Source: an uncultured Myxococcales bacterium
GTDB lineage: Bacteria; Myxococcota_A; Bradymonadia; UBA7976; VGTA01
Length of the DNA stretch: 64,000 bases
Direction of reading: 5' to 3'
Assembly: GCA_937146725.1 (NCBI GenBank)
Contig: CAKZRU010000142.1
Coordinates: forward strand, 1 to 64,000
Each line of letters opens with the position of its first letter. Position 1 is the stretch's first letter. The notes beneath the pieces are model-generated. The model was not told where the DNA came from and did no database searches. It saw only the letters and a program-made list of their open reading frames with translations. Shown one piece after another: positions 8,806 to 15,977 of this stretch. The translations under genes were made by a program, and so were the position numbers.

Positions 8806-9684
8806 TTGAATAAGCCACACACTTCAGTCAGCGAAAAACCTGATAGCGAAAAATCTGATCAAGCTATATCTAGCCCAAATATCAAGGATCTAGGAATTTG
8901 GGCCCTTTATCGCCAAAGTCTCAAGCCGAGTGATTCAAAGTTTAATCTTTACTTTGCTCGACCCTTGGCTGCCCCCTTAGTATATTTATTTGCAAAAACA
9001 AGATGTACACCAAATCAAGTCACTTTCATGTCAACTTTGATTATGCTTGTCGCTTGCTGTGCCTTAATTTTCATTGACGGAAACATTGGTTTATGGCTTG
9101 CGGTTGCTGGTACTGAACTGAGTTATATCTTCGACTGTGTAGATGGGCAATTAGCAAGAGTGACCAAAAGAAGCAGTGCGGTTGGTGGTGACTTAGATTT
9201 TATGATGGACGAGCTTAAAGCCTATCTACTGATTTTAAGTATTGGCCTTAGAGGTTTAGCTTGGGACAGTGCCTTATGGTGGAAACCTAGCCTATGGACT
9301 GGTAGCACTGAAACATGGGCATTAAGCTCTGCATTAGGCACCCTACTTATTACAGCAAGCGCAATCACCTTAACTCGTTTTGTGAGAAGTGAACGTTATG
9401 CTTTAGCAACGGGTGGACAGGCTCAAGGACATGGGCAATCAGCAGGAGAAGGCCGCTCGGGTGGACCTTTATGGCTTCTCAAGGCCTTAGCTCGCTTGGT
9501 CACACAATATCCCGCTTCTTTACCGCTGTTTGCCCTAACCCAAACACTAGATACTTTCTTATATGCTTATGCTGTTCTTCATTTATTATATGTTGGACAA
9601 TCTGGATTAGGTATCATTTTAAAACTTGGGCGTTTTGCCCCTAAAACAAGCCCAAATCACGCGGGCACTGAGGAACCAAGATGA
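8806..9684 (+). CDS. CDP-alcohol phosphotransferase (membrane)
   Basis: The 292-residue integral membrane enzyme has the full CDP-alcohol phosphotransferase signature D-G-x2-A-R-x8-G-x3-D-x3-D in DGQLARVTKRSSAVGGDLDF and the residues just after it (about residues 115-137). These aspartates bind the metal and the CDP-alcohol. Several hydrophobic helices flank the motif. The start is TTG with AAAGGA immediately upstream. The stop overlaps the next gene's ATG by 4 bp (ATGA), tying it to the adjacent cytidylyltransferase that probably makes its CDP-activated substrate. The alcohol could be choline, inositol or another polar group. Family assignment is secure; the product is not. Confidence 0.85.
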   Translation: MNKPHTSVSEKPDSEKSDQAISSPNIKDLGIWALYRQSLKPSDSKFNLYFARPLAAPLVYLFAKTRCTPNQVTFMSTLIMLVACCALIFIDGNIGLWLAVAGTELSYIFDCVDGQLARVTKRSSAVGGDLDFMMDELKAYLLILSIGLRGLAWDSALWWKPSLWTGSTETWALSSALGTLLITASAITLTRFVRSERYALATGGQAQGHGQSAGEGRSGGPLWLLKALARLVTQYPASLPLFALTQTLDTFLYAYAVLHLLYVGQSGLGIILKLGRFAPKTSPNHAGTEEPR

Positions 9685-10466
9685 AAGCCATTATCATTGC
9701 AGCAGGTATGGGGCAACGCTTACGTCCATATACGAGCGACCGCCCTAAATGTATGGTTGAAATTAATGGACGAAGCCTGATCCAACGACAGGTTGACGCT
9801 TATCGTGCAGCTGGTATCGAAGAAATTATCGTCATTAGGGGTTACCGAGGACGCCAAATCCAAATTCCTGGCATTACTTATGTAGATAATGTCGACTATC
9901 AGAATAATAATATCTTAGAGAGTTTATTTTGTGCCAAAGAGCATCTCTTTGGTGATGTCATGATCAGCTATGGAGATATTACTTTTCATCCGGACTTGGT
10001 GAAAAATCTATTAGTTCAACAAGCCCCCATTTCATTGGTGATTGACCCACAATGGGCTCAAGTCTATGAAGGCAGAGATGATCACCCAATTGAGCAGGCT
10101 GAACTATGTAATATTATGAGCATTCCAGCCGAAGGCATGCTACGAAGAGATAAGATTCATCGTATCACTAATGTGGGTAAGCATGTAGGAGCCGAACGAG
10201 CCGAGGGTGAGTTTATTGGCTTATGTATGATCAATGCTCCGGCTCTTGCCAGATTATGTGCAATCTATGAGCATGCAAGACTCAAGGGCTTAGATCAACC
10301 TTATGTTAATGCACCAAGCTTAAGAAAAGCCTATTTGTGTGACTTATTCAATGACGCCATCCGTCGAGATGAGTTTATTCACCCATACTTTTTTGAAGAA
10401 GGGTTATGGCGTGAAATTGACACAGTACAAGACTATGAACGTGCTCAAACTAGTGTCACTTGGTAA
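9681..10466 (+). CDS. Phosphoalcohol cytidylyltransferase (phosphocholine cytidylyltransferase-like, LicC/PntC type)
   Basis: The 261-residue cytoplasmic nucleotidyltransferase has the Rossmann NTP-binding loop IIIAAGMGQRLRPYTSDRPK (residues 4-23) and GRSLIQRQVDAYRAAG. DNVDYQNNNILESLFCAK, YGDITF and GEFIGLCMI are typical of the branch that includes LicC and the 2-aminoethylphosphonate cytidylyltransferases. It would activate a phosphorylated alcohol with CTP. The 4-bp overlap with the CDP-alcohol phosphotransferase supports a two-step activation and transfer pathway. A sugar-phosphate nucleotidyltransferase is the alternative. Confidence 0.83.
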   Translation: MKAIIIAAGMGQRLRPYTSDRPKCMVEINGRSLIQRQVDAYRAAGIEEIIVIRGYRGRQIQIPGITYVDNVDYQNNNILESLFCAKEHLFGDVMISYGDITFHPDLVKNLLVQQAPISLVIDPQWAQVYEGRDDHPIEQAELCNIMSIPAEGMLRRDKIHRITNVGKHVGAERAEGEFIGLCMINAPALARLCAIYEHARLKGLDQPYVNAPSLRKAYLCDLFNDAIRRDEFIHPYFFEEGLWREIDTVQDYERAQTSVTW

Positions 10467-10523
10467 AGATCACCTCCATATATAAAACTAATGAATGAAA
10501 AGACCAACCTAGAGGGAACGTAT

Positions 10524-12077
10524 ATGAAAAACTTGCAAAGCTTTTTAAACGGTAAATGGCAAAGTGGTAGTGGTAAAACAACCCAACTTTTTAACCCAAG
10601 TACAGGGGCAGTTTTGGCCACTTGCAGTACCGAAGGCTTAGACTTAAAAAGCGCTTTGGAGTTTGCTAGACAAGTAGGTGGTCCGGCTTTGTCCAATATG
10701 AGCTTTGCTGAACGTGGAGCCCTACTCGTTGAAATGTCTAAGGCGATTCATGCCCAAAGAGAAACCTTAATAGAGCTTGGTCAACAAAATGCTGGAAACA
10801 CTCGCGGTGATGCTAAGTTTGATATTGATGGCGCAAGTCACACCTTAATGCACTATGGAAAACTTGCTGAAACTTTAGGTGAGGGCAATATCTTGTTTGA
10901 TGGAGAGCCGGAGCCAGTCGCAAGAGGTGGTCGCTTAGTGGGCCAACATATTCTAGTACCACGGGGTGGCGTTGCAATTCATATCAATGCCTTTAACTTT
11001 CCGGCTTGGGGTCTTGCAGAAAAAGCAGCCTGTGCTTTACTCGCCGGAATGCCGGTATTGAGTAAGCCTGCAAGTAGCACTGCCCTGATGACCCATGCTT
11101 TAGTCGAAGCGCTTACACCGATTATGCCCGAAGGTACTTTGAGCTTACTTTGTGGCAGTGTGGGCGACTTACTTGACCATGTGGAATGGGCGGATGTGAT
11201 TGCTTTTACGGGCAGTGCTGATACGGGAGAAAAGATTAGAAGTCATCCGCAAGTTCTGCGCAGTGGTGCTGCTGTCAATATAGAAGCCGATAGCCTTAAT
11301 TCTATGATTCTTGATCCTGATGCAGAAGATGCCACCTATGATGCCTTTATTAGACATGCACACACTGAAATCACTCAAAAGTCTGGTCAAAAGTGTACAG
11401 CAGTTAGACGGCTTCTGGTTCCACGAGAGCGCTTGGAGGAAGTGATTGAAGATTTGGTTGAGCGTTTTGGACGTACTGTGGTTGGAGATCCAACTCTTGA
11501 TGGTGTGACCATGGGACCTTTGTGTACACCAAGTCAAAAGCAAGCTGCTCTTGAAGGTTTAAGTATCTTACAAGAGCATGCCAAAGTGATTTATGGTGGC
11601 CCTGACGGAGAACTTAAATCACAAAAAGGCGTCGATTTAAGTGGTGGTGCTTTTGTCTGTCCTACCCTGCTACAAACCGAAGGTCCATGTCAGTCAGATT
11701 CACCCATTCATAACCTAGAGGTTTTTGGCCCTGTTTCGACCATCATTCCTTTTGATGGAAGCGCAGCTGAAGCCGTGAAGCAAGTCCGATATGGACAGGG
11801 ATGTTTGGTCAGTTCAATCTATGCTGACAACAGCAAGTTTCTCAAAGAGAGTATTCTTGGTCTAGCCGCTTGGCATGGTCGCTTAGTGGTGGTTGATGAG
11901 CAAGTCGCCGAAAAAGCCCTAGCGCCTGGCTTGGTGACACCACAATTACTACATGGTGGTCCTGGTAGAGCCGGTGGTGGGGAAGAACTTGGTGGTTTAA
12001 GAGGGATGAAGCTGTATCAGCAACGCTGCGCGATCCAAGGTAATGGCCCAAAACTTAGTCGCTTAATCAAGGGATGA
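10524..12077 (+). CDS. Aldehyde dehydrogenase, PaaZ/BoxD-like (dehydroadipyl-CoA semialdehyde type)
   Basis: The gene encodes a 517-residue cytoplasmic NAD(P)-dependent aldehyde dehydrogenase. I place the start at ATG 10524, which has GAGGGA 7 bp upstream and gives LQSFLNGKWQSGSGKTTQLF, the usual N-terminus. An in-frame ATG at 10491 has no ribosome site. IHINAFNFPAWG is the cofactor-site segment, and the catalytic cysteine is in KSGQKCTAVRR. The sequence resembles the aldehyde dehydrogenase half of PaaZ and the stand-alone 3,4-dehydroadipyl-CoA semialdehyde dehydrogenase (BoxD), but no aromatic degradation genes adjoin it. The substrate is open. It is followed by an intrinsic terminator. Confidence 0.82.
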   Translation: MKNLQSFLNGKWQSGSGKTTQLFNPSTGAVLATCSTEGLDLKSALEFARQVGGPALSNMSFAERGALLVEMSKAIHAQRETLIELGQQNAGNTRGDAKFDIDGASHTLMHYGKLAETLGEGNILFDGEPEPVARGGRLVGQHILVPRGGVAIHINAFNFPAWGLAEKAACALLAGMPVLSKPASSTALMTHALVEALTPIMPEGTLSLLCGSVGDLLDHVEWADVIAFTGSADTGEKIRSHPQVLRSGAAVNIEADSLNSMILDPDAEDATYDAFIRHAHTEITQKSGQKCTAVRRLLVPRERLEEVIEDLVERFGRTVVGDPTLDGVTMGPLCTPSQKQAALEGLSILQEHAKVIYGGPDGELKSQKGVDLSGGAFVCPTLLQTEGPCQSDSPIHNLEVFGPVSTIIPFDGSAAEAVKQVRYGQGCLVSSIYADNSKFLKESILGLAAWHGRLVVVDEQVAEKALAPGLVTPQLLHGGPGRAGGGEELGGLRGMKLYQQRCAIQGNGPKLSRLIKG

Positions 12078-12101
12078 AAACTCTGTTGTTAGCTTAGTTT
12101 T

Positions 12102-12135
12102 TCAGTGACATCACCAGAGATGAGCACTGATTTTT
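12102..12135 (+). terminator. Intrinsic terminator after the aldehyde dehydrogenase gene
   Basis: A two-part stem, TCAGTG/CACTGA then CATC/GATG with small bulges, surrounds the loop ACCAGA and is followed by TTTTT at 12131-12135. It lies 25 bp after the stop codon and closes the fsa to aldehyde dehydrogenase group. Confidence 0.7.
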
Positions 12136-12266
12136 AAACTTAAGCTCTCAATAGTAGACTCTTGTAAAAAAAACTTGTATGTATGCAGGCATATCACCGG
12201 CCGATTTGCTACTATGTATCGGCGTTTGATTCGCTATTTACAGCAAACATTAAGTTTGGAGTTATT

Positions 12267-14411
12267 ATGAGTACAGAAATCACCACCGAGTCAGTCTTTT
12301 GGGATGTCGCCATAGCCTTAGCCACAGAACAAAAGGTTTTTGTTACTTCAGGGCCACAAGCCCATTGTGCAGAGATTATGGCAAGTGGTGCAAAGGAGCT
12401 GGTTTGTATTGGTGAAAGCTGTGCCATAGAAGGTGCCAAAGCTAGATCTAATTATAAAGAGCGCCCAAACTCAAAAGACTTAATTATTGATGTTTCTGGA
12501 GAGATTCCTGTTGAACAAGTAGCCCGTGTTCTTAAAAAGCATGGTGCCTTTTTAAGCTTGGTCTCCAGAGATTGGTCAGAGCACTTTAGTGAGGTCAAAG
12601 CCGTTGCGTGGTCCGAAATGATGACTGATGAACATGGCTCAGATATCCAACGCTTGGAATATGTAAACACTGACCATGAAGCAATTCTATTTTGGGTGGT
12701 TGCGAGTCATACTATTCCTGAGTTACCGGTGATCGAGATCGTATTTGAAGCTCAAGAACATGATAGTGAAGCTTTAACTGAAGCATTAGCTAAAATCGAT
12801 GAGTTAACCGCCGAGTTGACCAAAGTGAATCGCCTTAAAAAATCTAACCAAACCCGAGCTTCAAACCTTAAAGCCAGCTTTGATGCCCAAAGCCTTGAGC
12901 TCAATGAGATGCAAGAAGAGCATACTCAACTCAAAACAGAAGTTAAGTCTCTAAAAAGAAAAGTAAGTACTGCTGAAAAAGCTAAAGAAAAACACAAAGA
13001 GCTTAAGCAAAACCTAGAAGTCCTACAAACTGAACTTGAACAAACCCGAGAAAGTTTGATTGTCCGCGAAGGCGACTTTGCTAAAAGTGAAGCAAAGCTT
13101 AAGCGTGAAACCGAAACAAGCCAAGCCTTAAATACCGAACTTTCTACTCTTAAGCAGGAACAAGATAAACTAGGAAAAACCTTGCTTCAAACCCAAAAGA
13201 ACTTGGCGCTCAATGTAGAGCAAGGCCAAGCTCTAAAAAAGAGTGAAGCAGAACGAAATGATGCTCAAGAGGCCTTTAATGTTGTTGCACAGGCTTGGAG
13301 TGCTTGGCTAGGACAAGGGTTTGATGGGGACTTACCACCTTGTCCAGCACCACAAGCCGAATTAGCTCGCTTATGGAGTAAACAACTGACCGCTCATCAG
13401 GGCTTGGTCACCGGTAACTTTGATGAACAGGCTGAACTTTTGAGCTTGCGTGCTAAGGTTAAAGGTCTTGAGGCCAATCTTGTTCAGACAGGTCAAGAAA
13501 GAGATGAAGCACGAGCTTCATTAAGTGACCTACAAGAACGAGCGGTGATTAGCGATGCGAGCTTGCGTGATAGTTTAAGCGCTGAACGCAATCTCCGGAA
13601 AGCTCAAGAGCAGGAACTCAGTGAAGCAGAAGCTCTAATCGCTCAGCAAAATGAGCAAATCCAAGCGCTTATGTCTGAATTAGATGAACATAAGCGAGCT
13701 CTTGTTGAACATAAGACCCCAGAGAATCAAGCAGATCCTGAGCTTAATAAGCTTAAAGCACGCATTAAAGTTCAAGAGCAACAGCGTCAAGCAAGAGAGC
13801 GCTTACTCAGCATCAATCATGAACTGCAAATTCAACTCACCACTGCTCTCGAAGAAGAAATTGTGGCAAGAGCTGACCTAGAAAGAAGACTTGAACTTGC
13901 TGAGTCTGAACTGCGAAGCTTCAAAGCTGATCAAAGTTTCCCAACTTTGCGTGAGAATCGGTCTCACCGTAATGAGCGCTCTCACCGTAATGAGCGCTCT
14001 CACCGTAATGAGCGCTCTCACCGTAATGAGCGCCCACGCCAAGAAACAAAGAACCAACGCTCTCGTAGTGAGCGCCTATCAGCGCTTAGTAGTCAGCTCA
14101 AAGACAAAGCTCAACACCAAACTGAGCAAGCGCAAAGTCATCAAAGTCATAAAACAGTGACTGAGCCACAAAAGCCCAGTGCTAGAAAAACCAACAAAGC
14201 TGATCAAAAAAGAATCAAGGCACTAGCTGATCGACTTAAGTCTCAACACCCAGCGAACGATGCTGAGGCTCCGGTCAGAGCTGCAAGCTCTAGTTCTTCA
14301 GTGAGCCCAAGTTTACCCAACTTTAGTAACGAGGAACTGAAAGAGCAGACCGAAAGAGCAGAGAGTATTCTCAAGCAACGCCTCAAAAAACTTAGCCGTA
14401 ATCGCAAATAA
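12267..14411 (+). CDS. Long coiled-coil protein with an N-terminal globular domain
   Basis: The start at ATG 12267 is chosen because GGAG lies 8 bp before it; an upstream in-frame ATG at 12183 has no ribosome site. The 714-residue protein has an N-terminal alpha/beta domain of about 155 residues (VFWDVAIALATEQKVFVTSG, ELVCIGESCAIEG, DLIIDVSGEIP) that looks Rossmann-like. A heptad-rich coiled coil follows from about 165 to 580, rich in Glu, Lys, Gln and Ala with few Pro. The basic tail has four SHRNER repeats. There is no signal peptide or membrane helix, so it is cytoplasmic. I do not recognise a named family; a scaffold or nucleic-acid-associated role is conceivable from the basic tail. LarE follows 18 bp downstream. 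Confidence 0.75.
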   Translation: MSTEITTESVFWDVAIALATEQKVFVTSGPQAHCAEIMASGAKELVCIGESCAIEGAKARSNYKERPNSKDLIIDVSGEIPVEQVARVLKKHGAFLSLVSRDWSEHFSEVKAVAWSEMMTDEHGSDIQRLEYVNTDHEAILFWVVASHTIPELPVIEIVFEAQEHDSEALTEALAKIDELTAELTKVNRLKKSNQTRASNLKASFDAQSLELNEMQEEHTQLKTEVKSLKRKVSTAEKAKEKHKELKQNLEVLQTELEQTRESLIVREGDFAKSEAKLKRETETSQALNTELSTLKQEQDKLGKTLLQTQKNLALNVEQGQALKKSEAERNDAQEAFNVVAQAWSAWLGQGFDGDLPPCPAPQAELARLWSKQLTAHQGLVTGNFDEQAELLSLRAKVKGLEANLVQTGQERDEARASLSDLQERAVISDASLRDSLSAERNLRKAQEQELSEAEALIAQQNEQIQALMSELDEHKRALVEHKTPENQADPELNKLKARIKVQEQQRQARERLLSINHELQIQLTTALEEEIVARADLERRLELAESELRSFKADQSFPTLRENRSHRNERSHRNERSHRNERSHRNERPRQETKNQRSRSERLSALSSQLKDKAQHQTEQAQSHQSHKTVTEPQKPSARKTNKADQKRIKALADRLKSQHPANDAEAPVRAASSSSSVSPSLPNFSNEELKEQTERAESILKQRLKKLSRNRK
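13962..14033 (+). repeat. 18-bp tandem repeat x4 encoding SHRNER
   Basis: Four identical in-frame copies of tctcaccgtaatgagcgc lie at 13962-13979, 13980-13997, 13998-14015 and 14016-14033. A degenerate fifth copy (ctctcgtagtgagcgc) lies a little further on. The basic repeats form part of the coiled-coil protein's C-terminal tail. Confidence 0.95.
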
Positions 14412-14429
14412 GTTTAAGGTCTGATTGCA

Positions 14430-15377
14430 ATGAGCATAGTTTCTCAAGAAGAATTAAGTGATGAACTACAAGTTCGCTATCAAAATCTTCTTGGCATTTT
14501 AAGAAACTATGCTCTTGAATCTCAAGGCTTAATTGTTGCCTATTCGGGTGGCGTTGATAGTGCCTTTCTGCTAGCAGCAGCCGCTGAAGTCTTTGCTTCT
14601 TTTGAAGGTACTGTCCACGAAAATCTTGAACTAACTGCATTGACAGCAATCTCTGAGAGCTTCCCTGACTGGGATCAAAAGTCAGCCCGTGAGATTGCTC
14701 AACAACTGCGCGTTAAGCACTTAGAGTTACCCACGCGAGAATTAGACAATCCAAGCTATAGAGCCAACCAAGGAGATCGCTGTTTTCACTGTAAAACGGC
14801 TTTATTTGATCTAAGTGATTGGGCACGTAAAAGCGCTGTTTATCATCTGAAAGGGGCTTTGGTATATGGTGCAATTACCGATGATCTTGGAGATGATCGT
14901 CCTGGTATGCAAGCCGCTAAGGAACGACATGTTCAAGCACCTTTAATCGAAGCCAATTTAGACAAACAAGCGGTAAGAAAACTTTCTCGTTTTTTAAAGC
15001 TTCCCACATGGGATAAGCCGGCATCCGCCTGTTTATCTAGTCGCTTTCCAACCGGTATATCTGTAAGTGCAGCTGCTTTACGTATGGTAGGTCAATGTGA
15101 ATCAAGAATGCATCTTTTAGGTCTAGTGATTGTTCGAGCCCGTTATCACAATGAACTTCTCCGTTTAGAGTTTGGGCCAAAAGAATTACAAGCGCTTTTC
15201 TCAGATGAAAGCTTACGACAACAAGTGATCAAAGAGTGTAAAGAACTTGGCTTCAAGTTTGTTTCTATTGATTTAGAAGGCTACCGAAGTGGGAGTGGAA
15301 ATCAGAGTAGTGGAAATCAGAGCAGTGGAAATCAGAATGGTCTCCGGCAAGAAAATGCTTTGGTGGTGATCCAATGA
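14430..15377 (+). CDS. larE: LarE-type ATP-dependent sacrificial sulfur transferase
   Basis: The 315-residue cytoplasmic PP-loop enzyme has SGGVDSAFLLAA (about 30-41), RCFHCKTALF (about 114-123), the LarE block DDLGDDRPGMQAAKE (about 152-166) and KPASACLSSRFPTG. LarE gives sulfur from its own cysteine to the pyridinium dithiocarboxylate of the nickel-pincer cofactor of lactate racemase. The ACLSSR cysteine corresponds to the sacrificial Cys of characterised LarE. The partners LarA, LarB and LarC are not in the window. The C-terminus has a GNQSS triplicate. It overlaps the Nudix gene by 4 bp. Confidence 0.87.
   Translation: MSIVSQEELSDELQVRYQNLLGILRNYALESQGLIVAYSGGVDSAFLLAAAAEVFASFEGTVHENLELTALTAISESFPDWDQKSAREIAQQLRVKHLELPTRELDNPSYRANQGDRCFHCKTALFDLSDWARKSAVYHLKGALVYGAITDDLGDDRPGMQAAKERHVQAPLIEANLDKQAVRKLSRFLKLPTWDKPASACLSSRFPTGISVSAAALRMVGQCESRMHLLGLVIVRARYHNELLRLEFGPKELQALFSDESLRQQVIKECKELGFKFVSIDLEGYRSGSGNQSSGNQSSGNQNGLRQENALVVIQ
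15294..15338 (+). repeat. 15-bp tandem repeat x3 at the LarE C-terminus
   Basis: Three near-identical in-frame copies of agtggaaatcagagt lie at 15294-15308, 15309-15323 and 15324-15338, encoding a Ser-Gly-Asn-Gln-Ser-type repeat. They sit after the conserved LarE core, in a tail that can vary freely. Confidence 0.9.
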
Positions 15378-15973
15378 GTACGTCAATAACTTTAAAGCGT
15401 ACCACTGCTTTTCAGCAAGCGATTGAGCGCATTCATTCACAGGCTCTAAAAGTTCAGTTGGTACAACACAACCAAGCTCAAATGCATGACTTAATTAAAA
15501 AATCAGGCGAATCTGCCTTTGATCGAAATCATCCACAGGCACATTTTACGTGTTCAGCATTTGTGTTTTCTCCTCAGTCTGCCTGTTTAGCTCTTTTTCA
15601 TAAAAAGCTTCAGCGTTGGCTTCAACCCGGAGGTCATGTTGAGGTTCAAGACCCTAGTCCATTGGCTGCTGCTTTAAGAGAAGCCCAAGAAGAAAGTGCC
15701 TTACAGGATCTTGTACCGATTTACCCATTTCCTATCGACTTAGATATTCATAAGATTCCCGCTCGTCCAACAGAACCCGAGCATTTTCACTTTGATTTAA
15801 GATATGCTTTCTTCACCCAAGAACCACACAAAGCTCTGCTCTCAGCAGAATCAACCGGCTTGACATGGCTTAGCCAAGATGCTCTGCAAGAGTGGCAAAG
15901 CTCAGATGAATCAATTGGCCGTGCGGTCAGACTTTCTTTGCAGGAACTTCGTGACTTTTTAAAGTCATCATAA
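15374..15973 (+). CDS. Nudix hydrolase
   Basis: The 199-residue protein has a Nudix box around residues 88-112. The GGHVEV start and the REAQEESAL helix align with GX5EX7REUXEEXGU. The first conserved Glu appears as Asp and one extra residue lies before the REXXEE helix, so this is a variant box with the core metal-binding REAQEE intact. The family hydrolyses nucleoside diphosphates linked to another moiety. ATGA overlap with LarE implies co-translation. The substrate is not predictable. It converges with the lipoprotein gene, with only 4 bp between stops. Confidence 0.82.
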   Translation: MSTSITLKRTTAFQQAIERIHSQALKVQLVQHNQAQMHDLIKKSGESAFDRNHPQAHFTCSAFVFSPQSACLALFHKKLQRWLQPGGHVEVQDPSPLAAALREAQEESALQDLVPIYPFPIDLDIHKIPARPTEPEHFHFDLRYAFFTQEPHKALLSAESTGLTWLSQDALQEWQSSDESIGRAVRLSLQELRDFLKSS

Positions 15974-15977
15974 AGTT

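Noticed and set aside
11169..11543. A 124-codon antisense frame in the aldehyde dehydrogenase gene
   Set aside because: It is a shadow of a strongly conserved enzyme and has no start signals.
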